64,000 nt of DNA from Alcaligenes faecalis (GTDB taxonomy: Bacteria; Pseudomonadota; Gammaproteobacteria; Burkholderiales; Burkholderiaceae_B). Each line of letters opens with the position of its first letter. Position 1 is the first letter of the stretch. The notes below the pieces were generated by a model. That model was given only the letters and a program-made list of their open reading frames with translations. It was not told the origin of the DNA and did no database searches. The position numbers and the translations under genes are program-made. This document shows, piece after piece, positions 26,614 to 35,630 of this stretch. The stretch lies in the NCBI RefSeq assembly GCF_002443155.1, contig NZ_CP023667.1, forward strand, positions 3,968,001-4,032,000, written 5' to 3'.

Positions 26614-27615
26614 TCAGGGCTGGCGGGTTTTTTCGATCAGTTCCAGATAGGCGGGACCGTTCTCAACCTGCTTGCTCCATTCATCAATGGCGGCTTGGGT
26701 TTGCTGACGCATTTCGGCCAGTTGAGCGGGTTCAACACGATTGATGGTCACACCGGCTTGCTCGTAGCGTTGCAGCGCCTGGCCTACAAAGGCGTTCACG
26801 CGTTCAAACTGTTCTTCGTCGCGCTGGTGGGCGGCCTTGCTGATGATCTCTTGCAGATCGGGTGGCAGGGATTCCCATTTCTTGCGGTTGATGGTCAGCA
26901 CGGATACATCGATACCGAAGTTGGCGATGGACAGGTACTTGGCCACTTCATACAGGTTGCGGCCAATGCCGGTCAGCAAGGGACGTGGAGTGGCGTCGAT
27001 CACGCCACGGTCAAAGGCCAGGTACAGCTCGGAAGAGGGCATGCCGGTTGGTGAGCCACCCAGCAGTTGCAGGGCGCGCGCATCCATGGAACTGGTGGAG
27101 GCCCAGACCTTGCCCTTGATGTCAGCGGCCGAGTTGATCGGTGCCTTGCGGCTGTAGAACTCGTACGGGTCCCAAGGCGCCAGGCCCAGCACAACGGCAT
27201 CGTGCGTGTCACGCAGTTCCTGTTCGGCCCCCAACTTGAACAGTCCCTGGTCCAGAGCACGTTTCAGGTGAGCCGTGCTGTCAAACAGAAATGGCAGGGT
27301 AAAGATGTTCAGCGCCGGCACGGTACCGCTAGGGTAGGTGCTCGTCATGTTGACGATGTCCACGTCACCACGGGACAGGGCTGGCAGTTCCTCGTAGCCG
27401 TCAAACAGCTGGCCAGAGTGGAAGACATTGATCTTGATACGGCCCTGGCTTTCTTTTTCTACGGTCTGGACGAAGTTCTCAATGGGTTTCCAGGCGTATT
27501 CGTAAGCCGGTGGCAAGTAGGTTGAAAAGGTCAGCTCGACTTCTTGGGCGTGCGCAGGCGAGATGCCCAGCGCCAGGGTGCAGGCGGTCAGCGCCGCTGT
27601 CAGGGCTTTTTTCAT
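26614..27615 (-). CDS. dctP: TRAP transporter periplasmic solute-binding protein DctP (system 1)
   Basis: A 333-residue DctP/TAXI-type binding protein with a cleavable signal peptide (1-23, ending SPAHAQ). Family segments are LTFSTYLPPAYEYAWKPIENF at the mature N-terminus, the carboxylate-binding neighbourhood KVWASTSSMDARALQLLGGSP and LAFDRGVIDATPRP. The usual carboxylate-binding Arg of the GxKxR motif is replaced here by KGKVWAS, so the ligand contact may differ from that of classical C4-dicarboxylate binders. It follows the amidase gene by 34 nt and is probably co-transcribed with it. Confidence 0.92.
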   Translation of the reverse strand: MKKALTAALTACTLALGISPAHAQEVELTFSTYLPPAYEYAWKPIENFVQTVEKESQGRIKINVFHSGQLFDGYEELPALSRGDVDIVNMTSTYPSGTVPALNIFTLPFLFDSTAHLKRALDQGLFKLGAEQELRDTHDAVVLGLAPWDPYEFYSRKAPINSAADIKGKVWASTSSMDARALQLLGGSPTGMPSSELYLAFDRGVIDATPRPLLTGIGRNLYEVAKYLSIANFGIDVSVLTINRKKWESLPPDLQEIISKAAHQRDEEQFERVNAFVGQALQRYEQAGVTINRVEPAQLAEMRQQTQAAIDEWSKQVENGPAYLELIEKTRQP

Positions 27616-27649
27616 GGATGTCTCCTGTGGTTTCTTTTTTTGTGTGCTG

Positions 27650-28270
27650 TTAAAGCGTGTGTAGATGAGCGATCAAGTCGGCCGAGGGCAGGACTTCGCC
27701 GTACTTGCTGGCCATATCGATCAGATTGCTGCGGTGTTGGGCTGCCGAGCGGTCAGCCACCGCATCTTTAGCCACGAACGGGGCAAATCCCGACTGCAGG
27801 CTGTCCACCACGCTGGCACGGACGCAGCCGCTGGTGGTGGCGCCGGCCACAATCAGCATGTCGCAGCCTTGATGGGCCAGCAAGGCAGGCAGTGGCGTGC
27901 CGTAAAAGGCAGACGCCTGGGTCTTGTACAGGATGATGTCTTGTTCAGAATCGTAGTCCAGCCGTGGGTCCAGCTCGCAGGCAGACGAACCGCGCAGCAG
28001 GCAGCGCAAGGACGAGGCCTTGGTCAGCCACAGATTGGCATCGGCCAGATGAGCCTCGTAGCCGATGATGGTGAAAATAACGCGACCCTTGCCACGCATG
28101 GCGCGGATCAAGGCATTGGTTTGTTCGATCTGGCTGTCGCAGTTCGAGGCCAGCGGTGTCAAACCTGGTTCGGTAAAGCCACGTTGAAAGTCGATAACGA
28201 CCAAAGCCGGCTGTTGCCCCATGGGCAGGGTGCCGTCAAACCCCCCTTTCAGATTATCGCTATCGCGCAT
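27650..28270 (-). CDS. Isochorismatase-fold cysteine hydrolase (amidase-like)
   Basis: A 206-residue isochorismatase-superfamily enzyme with the full Asp-Lys-Cys triad: D27 (VVIDFQRGF), K116 (ILYKTQASAF) and C149 (ATTSGCVRAS). The cis-peptide GATTSGC segment before the Cys is typical of N-carbamoylsarcosine amidases and maleamate amidases; isochorismatases lack the Cys. The likely reaction is hydrolysis of an amide to a carboxylate and ammonia. It is the first gene of the minus-strand catabolic island, divergent from a LysR regulator, and leads into the TRAP genes. A maleamate- or citraconamate-like substrate would suit the LeuCD-type hydratase downstream. This is inference. Confidence 0.82.
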   Translation of the reverse strand: MRDSDNLKGGFDGTLPMGQQPALVVIDFQRGFTEPGLTPLASNCDSQIEQTNALIRAMRGKGRVIFTIIGYEAHLADANLWLTKASSLRCLLRGSSACELDPRLDYDSEQDIILYKTQASAFYGTPLPALLAHQGCDMLIVAGATTSGCVRASVVDSLQSGFAPFVAKDAVADRSAAQHRSNLIDMASKYGEVLPSADLIAHLHTL

Positions 28271-28363
28271 TTGTTCTCCCCTTGCTATTTTTCCTGACTT
28301 AAATAATCAGGTTCCGTATTATTTGCGTAGTCTGTCATCGCTAATGACGTGAGTACAGCGTCA

Positions 28364-28387
28364 AATTGCGATGGTGCTATCGCAATT
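28364..28387. promoter_or_regulatory. Inverted repeat with T-N11-A, probable LysR operator
   Basis: AATTGCGAT-GGTGCT-ATCGCAATT is a perfect 9-bp inverted repeat containing T-N11-A (28367-28379). It lies in the 170-nt gap between the divergent amidase and LysR genes, the usual place for a LysR-type recognition site. Confidence 0.6.
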
Positions 28388-28440
28388 GATGATGGCAGAG
28401 TGCTTGTCGACCCGCCTCTCCTAGGATGGAATACTGGCTT

Positions 28441-29325
28441 ATGAACATCGATCCCAAATCTTTGCGGCTATTTTTGTTGGTGCTGGAACGCGGCACCATC
28501 TCGGGGGCGGCCGAGCAGTTTCACATTGCGCCTGCGGCAGTCAGCAAGCGCCTTAGCGATCTGGAACAGCAATTGGGCGCAGCCCTGATCGAGCGCAGCA
28601 ATAAAGGTGTGTATCCAACGGCAGCAGGCAAATCGCTGGCTGCCATGGCTCAGCGTTTGCTCGATGATATGGACGCCATGGGTGCCTTGATGCGCGACTT
28701 CGCCGGAGGGGCGACCGGCAATGTGCGGATAGCGGCGAACCTGTCGTCCATCACGCAGTTTTTACCGCAGGCCTTAAGTTCTTTTATGGCGCGTCATCCC
28801 AAAGTGCGCGTGTCGCTGGAAGAGCGGATCAGCGCCGGAGTGGCTCAGGCGGTGGCTGACAATAATGCTGATCTGGGTGTGCTGATCCGAGGCGTAGGCA
28901 GTGCCGAGGTGGAGTATTACGACTATCGTCAGGACGAGCTGGTTCTGCTGGTGCCTGCGTATCACCCTTTGGCGGGACGGAAGGAACTGCCCTTTGCCGA
29001 TACCCTGGATTTTGACTATGTGGGCATGCACACCGGCAGTCACCCCAATCTTTTGTTGTTACGTGCCGCCAGCGAGCTGGAACGTACCTGGCGTTGCCGT
29101 GTGCAGGTTACCAGCTACGACGCTCAATGCCGCATGATTGAAGCGGGCCTGGGAATTGGTGTGCTGCCGCGCTCTGTGGCCCAGTCCTATGTGCAAAGCC
29201 TGGGCCTGGCGATGTGTGTGATCAAGGAGCCCTGGACATCGCGTCGCGTGGCGCTGTGTGTGCGCAGCCGCTATAGCTTGTCGCCCGCCGCCCGCCTGTT
29301 GATGGACCACCTGTTGCAAAATTGA
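28441..29325 (+). CDS. LysR-family transcriptional regulator of the catabolic island
   Basis: A 294-residue LysR-type regulator. The N-terminal winged HTH is SLRLFLLVLERGTISGAAEQ, then APAAVSKRLSDLEQQLGAAL (about 6-48), followed by the linker helix. A periplasmic-binding-protein-like effector domain occupies about 90-290. It starts divergently from the amidase-TRAP-CoA-transferase genes with a palindromic T-N11-A site between them, so it most likely controls that island in response to its substrate. An in-frame ATG at 28426 is possible; 28441 fits the family start better. Confidence 0.88.
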   Translation: MNIDPKSLRLFLLVLERGTISGAAEQFHIAPAAVSKRLSDLEQQLGAALIERSNKGVYPTAAGKSLAAMAQRLLDDMDAMGALMRDFAGGATGNVRIAANLSSITQFLPQALSSFMARHPKVRVSLEERISAGVAQAVADNNADLGVLIRGVGSAEVEYYDYRQDELVLLVPAYHPLAGRKELPFADTLDFDYVGMHTGSHPNLLLLRAASELERTWRCRVQVTSYDAQCRMIEAGLGIGVLPRSVAQSYVQSLGLAMCVIKEPWTSRRVALCVRSRYSLSPAARLLMDHLLQN

Positions 29326-29404
29326 TGCGCCTGTCGTTTCCCGGCAAAGCCTGCAAAGGCAGGCTGCAAGCCGTTTTCGACCTTATATCGGTGTAACGTA
29401 ATTC

Positions 29405-29422
29405 TTAATGAGAATGACTCTT
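29405..29422. promoter_or_regulatory. Fur box upstream of bfd
   Basis: TTAATGAGAATGACTCTT resembles a Fur site, and a second AT-rich GATAATAATAGTTCTCAT lies just before the bfd start at 29439-29456. bfd genes are commonly Fur-repressed and switched on during iron starvation. Confidence 0.65.
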
Positions 29423-29456
29423 GATATTTTCAGGTTTCTTGATAATAATAGTTCTC

Positions 29457-29726
29457 ATGTTTATCTGCATATGTAACGCGATCACCGAGCGTCAAGTACA
29501 AGAAGCAGTACGTGGCGGCGCTTCCAGCCTGGCAGACCTTCAAGGTCAGCTTGGGGTGGCGTCCTGCTGTGGCTGCTGCGCGGAGACGGCTCAGGATTAT
29601 CTGCCGGGTGGACGCTATGCCAATCAAACCATGATTGCTAGCCTGGAAACTGCCCGAGTGGATTACGCTGCCAATGACAGCCTGATCCCTGCTCCTGAGT
29701 TTGGCCGTCTTGTTTGTCGCGCCTAA
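29457..29726 (+). CDS. bfd: Bacterioferritin-associated ferredoxin
   Basis: An 89-residue [2Fe-2S] protein. The ligand cysteines C4, C6, C38 and C41 match E. coli Bfd spacing (CIC near the start, then CCGCC at 37-41, with two extra cysteines at 37 and 40). Bfd docks on bacterioferritin and reduces its ferric core to release iron. I chose the ATG at 29457 (MFICICNAITERQVQ) over an earlier in-frame ATG at 29421 that would add a hydrophobic stretch and overlap the Fur site. The C-terminus is about 20 residues longer than usual. A terminator separates it from bfr. Confidence 0.9.
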   Translation: MFICICNAITERQVQEAVRGGASSLADLQGQLGVASCCGCCAETAQDYLPGGRYANQTMIASLETARVDYAANDSLIPAPEFGRLVCRA

Positions 29727-29799
29727 GCGCGTGTTTTTGATCAGGATTTCCCATTCCCGCTATTGCTAGTGGGAATGATTGTTATTGGTCCTGCTACTA

Positions 29800-29840
29800 A
29801 CCCAAAAGCGCAACGCTTTATGGGTGCTTTTTCGTTTTTT
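29800..29840 (+). terminator. Terminator after bfd
   Basis: A stem ACCCAAAAGCG/CGCTTTATGGGT (29800-29825) is followed by GCTTTTTCGTTTTTT. It ends the bfd transcript and makes bfr an independent unit. Confidence 0.75.
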
Positions 29841-29996
29841 AAGCCATTGCCCATGCGTGCATGGTAGCCTGTCACATTCATCCCCCACTGTGTTTTTGCC
29901 TGCATCGCGCCTGTGTGTGATCTCTGGTGCGAGCAGCATTTGTGGGGGCTCGGCGGCTCCTTGGGGGGAGCGCCGTCAGATTTACAGGAGAACAGC

Positions 29997-30476
29997 ATGT
30001 TTGGCGATAAAGTGGTAATTCAGCATCTGAACAAGCAGCTAAAGAACGAACTAACAGCAATCAATCAATACTTCTTGCACGCTCGCATGTTGAACCATTG
30101 GGGCTTTAACAAGCTGGGCAAACATGAGTATGACGAGTCCATCGGCGAGATGAAGCACGCCGATATGCTGATCGAACGTATCTTCATGCTGGACGGCCTG
30201 CCTAACCTGCAGGACATGCACAAGATCATGATCGGTGAGAACGTGCCTGAACTGTTGGGCTGTGACTTGAAGCTGGAACAGGCTGCCCGTCAGACCGTGG
30301 TAGAGGCCATTGAATACTGTGAGTCCACACGTGACTACGTGTCGCGTGATTTGTTCTTGAAGATTCTGGACGACACCGAAGAGCACATCGACTGGCTGGG
30401 TACTCAACTGGAACTGATCGAGAAAGTGGGTCTGCAAAACTACCTGCAATCGCAGATGGGCGACCACGACGAGTAA
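29997..30476 (+). CDS. bfr: Bacterioferritin
   Basis: A 159-residue ferritin-like subunit forming 24-mer iron-storage shells. The di-iron ferroxidase residues are present (E18 in LKNELT, E51 and H54 in GEMKHADM, E94 and E127/H130 in DDTEEHIDW). The haem-ligating M52 is also present, so haem-binding type bacterioferritin is expected. The ATG at 29997 follows CAGGAG. It is preceded by the bfd terminator and closed by its own terminator at 30502-30533. Confidence 0.96.
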   Translation: MFGDKVVIQHLNKQLKNELTAINQYFLHARMLNHWGFNKLGKHEYDESIGEMKHADMLIERIFMLDGLPNLQDMHKIMIGENVPELLGCDLKLEQAARQTVVEAIEYCESTRDYVSRDLFLKILDDTEEHIDWLGTQLELIEKVGLQNYLQSQMGDHDE

Positions 30477-30501
30477 GCATTCTGTTTGCTCAGGCGACAA
30501 A

Positions 30502-30533
30502 AAAAGCACCCGTTTTAGCGGGTGCTTTTTTAT
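30502..30533 (+). terminator. Terminator after bfr
   Basis: AAAAGCACCCG-TTTTAG-CGGGTGCTTTT followed by TTATT; a classical intrinsic terminator 25 nt past bfr. Confidence 0.9.
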
Positions 30534-30610
30534 TGTGCCTGTCCGTTGTCTTGCAGGGAAGGCGGGCCAGCGCTCACTAGAGTGTGAGGGCCGAAGGCCA
30601 GGTCGTCCTC

Positions 30611-31234
30611 TTAGAAGGACTTGCTTGGGCAGCCAGCCACTTTGCCCCAGGCATTATTGGGGCCGCAGTACTTGTTGCGTGCTTCCCAGGAGCAGCTGGG
30701 TCGATCGAAAAAGCCTTTGTTGCTACAGGCATTGAGTTCTTGCTGCAGTTGAGCCTGCCAAGCGCCGCCATTGGATCCGGCGACCTGAATATCCTGAGGA
30801 GGCGGTGGCGGCGGAGTACCAACTTCGACGGGCTGAATAGGTTCAGAGCCACCCAGGTTCACGCGTGCAATTCCTTGCAATTCTCGGTTCTGCTCGGTCA
30901 TGGCAATTTGAATAGCCTGCTCCAGCGAAATGGACGTGGTAGCCAGGGCAATTGGCGGCTTTTCTTCCGTCAACGTAGAAGTGTCGATTTCCCAGGCGAT
31001 AGGCGTTGGGGCCTGGGGCACACCCAGGCGGCCATTCGGCAAAGGCTGTGGCGGTTGTGCGGTAAAAGGCTTGCCATCGGCATCGAGCGTAGGCAAATCT
31101 GAGGGGTCAGGGGTGGTGACCGCCATGGACTTTTCAGGGCCGTGCGCGATAAGCCAGTTCCCCAGTTCCAGGCCGCCCCACACTGAAGCACCTGCGGCCA
31201 GCAGCAAGACAGCAATGATAAAACGCCAGGGCAT
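30611..31234 (-). CDS. Hypothetical protein with N-terminal anchor and Cys-rich C-terminus
   Basis: A 207-residue protein I do not recognise. An N-terminal hydrophobic helix (about 5-26, FIIAVLLLAAGASVWGGLEL) probably anchors it in the inner membrane. A Pro-rich stretch follows (AQPPQPLPNGRLGVPQAPTP and a run of six prolines near 140-145). The C-terminal region has four cysteines (NACSNKGFF, DRPSCSW, NKYCGPNNAW and AGCPSKSF), suggesting disulfides in the periplasm. It lies between bfr and prfC, 108 nt after prfC in the same direction. Confidence 0.6.
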   Translation of the reverse strand: MPWRFIIAVLLLAAGASVWGGLELGNWLIAHGPEKSMAVTTPDPSDLPTLDADGKPFTAQPPQPLPNGRLGVPQAPTPIAWEIDTSTLTEEKPPIALATTSISLEQAIQIAMTEQNRELQGIARVNLGGSEPIQPVEVGTPPPPPPQDIQVAGSNGGAWQAQLQQELNACSNKGFFDRPSCSWEARNKYCGPNNAWGKVAGCPSKSF

Positions 31235-31342
31235 AAGCGATGTCTCGGTTGAATCAGGGGCAATCCGGTGGGCCGGATGCGCGTTATTAAAAGAAAAGAG
31301 CCGTCATTGTAGCGAAATGTCGGCCCTGCTCTTGTGACAGAA

Positions 31343-32956
31343 TTAGACGGCATCCCCGAAAACGTGTCCACCGTGTTCACGTAATGCGTGGAATTCAATG
31401 CCCGGATTCAGCTCCTGAGCCACGCGCAGTTGCGCAGGCGACGTTGCTAAAAAGGCAATGGCCTCGACCACGTCATAGGCAATATTGCCCGCGTTGGTCT
31501 CGATAAACTTCTTCATGTCCTTGGGGTCTTTGGCCGTTACCCAGCGAGCCATATTGAAGCGGCTGGACGACAGGCGTGCTTCCACACCGTATTCGGTTTT
31601 CAGACGATGGGCCACTACCTCAAACTGCAGCTGGCCAACCGCACCCAGGAGCATCATGCCGCCTGCCATATGGGGTCGGAACACCTGAATGGCGCCCTCT
31701 TCACCCAGCTGGGTCAGGCCGGTACGCAATTGTTTGGTGCGCAAAGGATCTTTGACCTCAATGGACTGGAACAGTTCAGGGGCAAAGAAAGGCAAGCCGG
31801 TAAACTGCAGGTTTTCGCCCTCAGTCAGCACGTCGCCCAATTGCAGGATGCCGTGGTTGGGCACACCGATAATGTCGCCAGCAAAGGCATCGTCCAGCAG
31901 TTCACGACGTTGCGACAGGAAGGACACCACGTTATTGGGGCGAATTTCCTTGCCGGTACGCGACACTTTCAGTTTCATCCCGCGCTTGAAATGGCCGGAG
32001 CTGACGCGCACAAAGGCCACACGGTCGCGGTGAGCAGGGTCCATATTGGCTTGCACCTTGAACACCACACCACTGAACTTGGGCTCGTCGGGCTGCACTT
32101 CGCGCTGCAAGGCGGCGCGTGGGCCAGGAGCAGGCGCCAGGTCAACCAGTGCGTCCAGCACTTCCTGCACACCGAAGTTATTGATGGCCGAGCCAAAGAA
32201 AACGGGGGTTTGTTTGCCTTGCAGGAACAGGTCCAGGTCGAATTCGGGCGCTGCAGCATTGAGCAGTTCGATTTCTTCCTGCGCCTTTTCAAAGGGCTCG
32301 CCAAAGCGTTCGGCAATCACGGGATTGTCCAGGCCGGGGATGATTTCATCCTCGCCATGACGTTCCTGACCAGGTTTGAACACACGCATATGGTTGGCGC
32401 GCAGATTGAACACACCGCCAAAGCGACGCGCCATCCCGATGGGCCAGGAAAACGGCACCACTTCCATACCCAGGTGCGATTCAATTTCCGACAGTACATC
32501 CAGCGGCTCTTGAACCTCGCGGTCCAGTTTGTTCACGAAAGTGATGATGGGCGTATTGCGGGCCCGGCACACTTGCAAAAGGCGGATGGTTTGCGGTTCC
32601 ACACCGTTGGCCGCGTCAATCACCATCAGGGCGGCGTCCACGGCGGTCAGCACACGGTAGGTATCTTCCGAGAAGTCCTGGTGGCCGGGGGTGTCGAGCA
32701 GGTTGATGACGCAGTCGCGGTATTCCATCTGCATGACCGAGGAGGCCACCGAAATTCCACGTTGCTTTTCAATTTCCATCCAGTCCGAAGACGCATGGCG
32801 GCTGGCTTTACGGGCCTTGACGCTACCTGCAATCTGAATCGCACCCGCGAACAGCAGCAGTTTTTCAGTCAGTGTGGTCTTACCCGCGTCAGGGTGAGAA
32901 ATGATGGCAAAGGTGCGGCGTTTCTTGACTTCAGAGCGTATGTCACCGGACGACAT
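31343..32956 (-). CDS. prfC: Peptide chain release factor 3
   Basis: A 537-residue translational GTPase that recycles RF1/RF2 from the ribosome after termination. G1 is SHPDAGKTTLTEK (about 20-32), G3 is DTPGHQDFSEDT and G4 is NKLDR. The switch I region has KARKASRHASSDWMEIEKQRG. Domain II and the RF3-type C-terminal domain follow (PFFAPELFQSIEVKDP and QFEVVAHRLKTEYGV). Full-length and intact. It is monocistronic in appearance. Confidence 0.96.
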   Translation of the reverse strand: MSSGDIRSEVKKRRTFAIISHPDAGKTTLTEKLLLFAGAIQIAGSVKARKASRHASSDWMEIEKQRGISVASSVMQMEYRDCVINLLDTPGHQDFSEDTYRVLTAVDAALMVIDAANGVEPQTIRLLQVCRARNTPIITFVNKLDREVQEPLDVLSEIESHLGMEVVPFSWPIGMARRFGGVFNLRANHMRVFKPGQERHGEDEIIPGLDNPVIAERFGEPFEKAQEEIELLNAAAPEFDLDLFLQGKQTPVFFGSAINNFGVQEVLDALVDLAPAPGPRAALQREVQPDEPKFSGVVFKVQANMDPAHRDRVAFVRVSSGHFKRGMKLKVSRTGKEIRPNNVVSFLSQRRELLDDAFAGDIIGVPNHGILQLGDVLTEGENLQFTGLPFFAPELFQSIEVKDPLRTKQLRTGLTQLGEEGAIQVFRPHMAGGMMLLGAVGQLQFEVVAHRLKTEYGVEARLSSSRFNMARWVTAKDPKDMKKFIETNAGNIAYDVVEAIAFLATSPAQLRVAQELNPGIEFHALREHGGHVFGDAV

Positions 32957-33053
32957 TGAAAATCCTTGTGGCAGCGCCAGTCTGGCGCGTGGAAAACAGT
33001 GAGCGAATTATCCGTAAAGCAGGGCTTGGGGGCAAGCTGATGCGTGCACAAGG

Positions 33054-33677
33054 CTAACGCGACACGCTGGCCAATACCGTCCCTGCCAGAATAAATAGCG
33101 AACCGAACACGCGGTTCAGCAGCCGTACATGGCTGGCCTGACGGAGCAAATGCAACATGCGGGCGGCCAGCGATGTGTAGCAACCCATGGCCACCAGATC
33201 CGTAAAGCACAGGGTCATGGCGATCAGCAGGTATTGCAGCGGCATGGGCCGGCTCAAGTCCAGAAACTGGGGCATGATGGCCAGCAGAAACACCAGACCC
33301 TTGGGGTTGGTGATATTGATCAGGCAACCACGAATCAATAAATCGCGAATGCGAAAGTCGCTGGGTTCCTGACCTGTGACCTGCACCGGCATGGCGTCGG
33401 TGCGCAATTGCTTCCAGCCCAGATAAATCAGGTAGGCTGCACCCAGCCATTTGAGCGTGGTGAACGCCAGTTCCGAGCGCGCCAGGACTTGTCCCAGCCC
33501 CAGGCTGATGATGAATATCTGGATCATGATCCCGATATTCAGGCCAATTGCCATCCAGTAGCCACGCTTGAAGCCGTATTTCAGGCCGGAGGACATGGAG
33601 GAAATTGCACCTGGGCCAGGTGAAAACGAAATAACCCAGGAAGCCGCAAAAAAGGCGAGCCAGGTGCTCAGTGCCAT
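33054..33677 (-). CDS. LysE/RhtB-family amino-acid exporter
   Basis: A 207-residue inner-membrane protein of the LysE/RhtB superfamily with about six transmembrane helices. The family signature FSPGPGAISSMSSGLKYGFKRGYW lies after the first helix (about 18-41), and LIRGCLINITNPKGLVFLLAIMPQFL is in the middle. Members export amino acids such as homoserine, threonine or lysine; the substrate here is unknown. It is a single gene between prfC and the rhlE-type helicase gene, in the same direction. Confidence 0.88.
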   Translation of the reverse strand: MALSTWLAFFAASWVISFSPGPGAISSMSSGLKYGFKRGYWMAIGLNIGIMIQIFIISLGLGQVLARSELAFTTLKWLGAAYLIYLGWKQLRTDAMPVQVTGQEPSDFRIRDLLIRGCLINITNPKGLVFLLAIMPQFLDLSRPMPLQYLLIAMTLCFTDLVAMGCYTSLAARMLHLLRQASHVRLLNRVFGSLFILAGTVLASVSR

Positions 33678-33741
33678 GGTGTGCTCGGTTCAAAGGCGGG
33701 CGCTGTGCCCGCCTTTGGCAGGCACAGCCCCTTTTCAGGGT

Positions 33742-35205
33742 TTAGGCTTTGGCTTGGGCAGAACTGCGGTTGCTGCGGTTCGGGCCGCGGCTGTCCTGAC
33801 GGCCACCGGGGCGACCTTGGCCAGCACGGGCTGCGCCACCACCTGCACCGCCAGGAGCGGCGCTGCGACGTGGGCGGTTGTCGTTGCCAGGACGGCGTGG
33901 ACGGCTCTCGCCATTGCCACCACGGCCTTCAGCGGAGCGACCTTGGCCACCACCGTTGGGGCGACGGGCGCCAGGAGCACGAGCGCCAGGGGCGCTGTTG
34001 AAGCGGCGCTCTGCGTAGGTGTCTTCCTTGGCTTCTTCAGCCAGAGCAGCGCGCGAAGGAGGCGTCCAGCCTTCCACCACGATGCGCTCGATAGGATTGC
34101 GGGTCATGCGCTCGATCTGCTTGAGCAAACGCATTTCGCTGCGATCCACCAGCGACAGGGCCACGCCTTCGCTACCGGCACGGCCAGTACGGCCAATACG
34201 GTGAACGTAGTCTTCAGGCACGTTAGGCAGTTCGAAGTTGACCACGTAAGGCAGTTGATCGATGTCCAGACCGCGAGCGGCAATGTCGGTAGCAACCAGC
34301 ACCACAACCTTGCCGTTCTTGAAACCGGCCAGCGCACGGGTACGAGCCGCCTGGCTCTTGTTGCCATGCAGGGCTTCGGCGGCCATACCGTCCTTGGACA
34401 GTTTTTCGGCCAAGCGGTTGGCGCCGTGCTTGGTGCGGCAGAACACCAGAACCTGGTTCCAGCCGCTTTCGCGGATGATGTGGCTCAGCAGGTCACGCTT
34501 GTGTGCCTGGTCAGCCAGAATCACTTGCTGGGTAATCAGTTCGTTGGTGGTGTTGCGGGCAGCAACGGCCACTTCGTCAGGGTTGTTCAGCGAACCACGG
34601 GCCAGTTCACGGATTTCGTCCGAGAAAGTTGCCGAGAACAGCAGAGTCTGACGATCAACCGGCATCAGGCTGATGATCTTGCGGATGTCGCGGATAAAGC
34701 CCATGTCCAGCATGCGGTCGGCTTCGTCCAGGACCAGGATTTCCACGCCGGTCAGGTCCACCGTGCGTTGACGCACGTGGTCCAGCAAACGGCCAGGAGT
34801 GGCGACCAGAATGTCCAGGGGCTTGCGCAGTGCATGGAACTGGGGGTTGATGTTCACGCCACCAAACATGACCATCGAGCGCAGACGGGTGTGCTGGCTG
34901 TACAAACGTACCGATTCTTCAACCTGGGCGGCCAGTTCACGGGTAGGGGCCAGGATCAGCGCGCGTGGGCGGCCTGGTTTGCGGTTTTGCTGAGGGTTGT
35001 TCAGCAGACGGTGCAAGATAGGCAGGGTAAAGCCTGCGGTCTTGCCAGTGCCGGTTTGAGCGGCAGCCAACAGGTCGCCACCTTCAATGACCTTGGGGAT
35101 GGCCTGGGCTTGAATAGGGGTGGGGTGGGTATAGCCTGCGTCGGTTACAGCACGCAACAGAGGTTCTGCCAGCTCAAGAGAGGCAAAAGTGATTTGAGAG
35201 TCCAA
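33742..35205 (-). CDS. rhlE: DEAD-box RNA helicase, RhlE type
   Basis: A 487-residue ATP-dependent RNA helicase. Q motif region: [19 protein letters not shown]. Walker [10 protein letters not shown] (about 48-56). Ia: [42 protein letters not shown]. The C-terminal tail (about 400-487) is basic and Gly/Arg-rich ([13 protein letters not shown]), typical of RhlE proteins that act in ribosome assembly and RNA decay. The start codon appears to be TTG at 35205, following TGGAAAATTC. No in-frame ATG fits the family N-terminus. Confidence 0.92.
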   Translation of the reverse strand: MDSQITFASLELAEPLLRAVTDAGYTHPTPIQAQAIPKVIEGGDLLAAAQTGTGKTAGFTLPILHRLLNNPQQNRKPGRPRALILAPTRELAAQVEESVRLYSQHTRLRSMVMFGGVNINPQFHALRKPLDILVATPGRLLDHVRQRTVDLTGVEILVLDEADRMLDMGFIRDIRKIISLMPVDRQTLLFSATFSDEIRELARGSLNNPDEVAVAARNTTNELITQQVILADQAHKRDLLSHIIRESGWNQVLVFCRTKHGANRLAEKLSKDGMAAEALHGNKSQAARTRALAGFKNGKVVVLVATDIAARGLDIDQLPYVVNFELPNVPEDYVHRIGRTGRAGSEGVALSLVDRSEMRLLKQIERMTRNPIERIVVEGWTPPSRAALAEEAKEDTYAERRFNSAPGARAPGARRPNGGGQGRSAEGRGGNGESRPRRPGNDNRPRRSAAPGGAGGGAARAGQGRPGGRQDSRGPNRSNRSSAQAKA

Positions 35206-35630
35206 GAATTTTCCAGTGACTAGCCCAAAAGCCCTCTTTGGGGCCCTACCAATCCAGGCTAAGGTGTTTTGTTATGGCGACAATGCCACGGCAGGGGCAA
35301 GAACGCCGCCTGCTGCAAGAGGCGCAGTGATTGGTGCGCTGCGCAATCTGCCATTATAGCGTGAAATTAGTAAAAATCCTCATTGACCATCTTGTATCAT
35401 TTTGAGCGGTAGCGTTAAAACAACCTGCTTCAGACGTAAACGGTCAGGCGGATTGTCCCGCCGGATTTGACAGAAATTGTTAAGCGCCGCCATAGACGTA
35501 CTTGTTATGCTGCTGTACGCGGTTTACGCTTGGCGTGCACGCACCGCCGGGCTCGGTTTGGCACGTGCCCGAGCGAATGGGTCCAAACCCGTTTTTGTTG
35601 TTTATCTGCTTATTTTTGCAGGAAAAAATC
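35206..35630. other. 425-nt intergenic region between rhlE and lemA
   Basis: It separates divergent genes and must hold both promoters. A small GC hairpin GGCGG-ATTGTC-CCGCC occurs around 35449-35464. The long gap before rhlE would allow a regulated 5' leader, as seen for cold-responsive helicases. I see no gene and no clear operator. Confidence 0.4.

Noticed and set aside
28426..28440. Earlier ATG for the LysR gene of the catabolic island
   Set aside because: It adds five residues not typical of the family; both starts remain possible, but 28441 fits the conserved N-terminus.
29751..29800. CATTCCC/GGGAATG hairpin and AATGATTGTTATT as another Fur box before bfr
   Set aside because: The match to the Fur consensus is weak and the stem overlaps the bfd terminator region, so it was not annotated.
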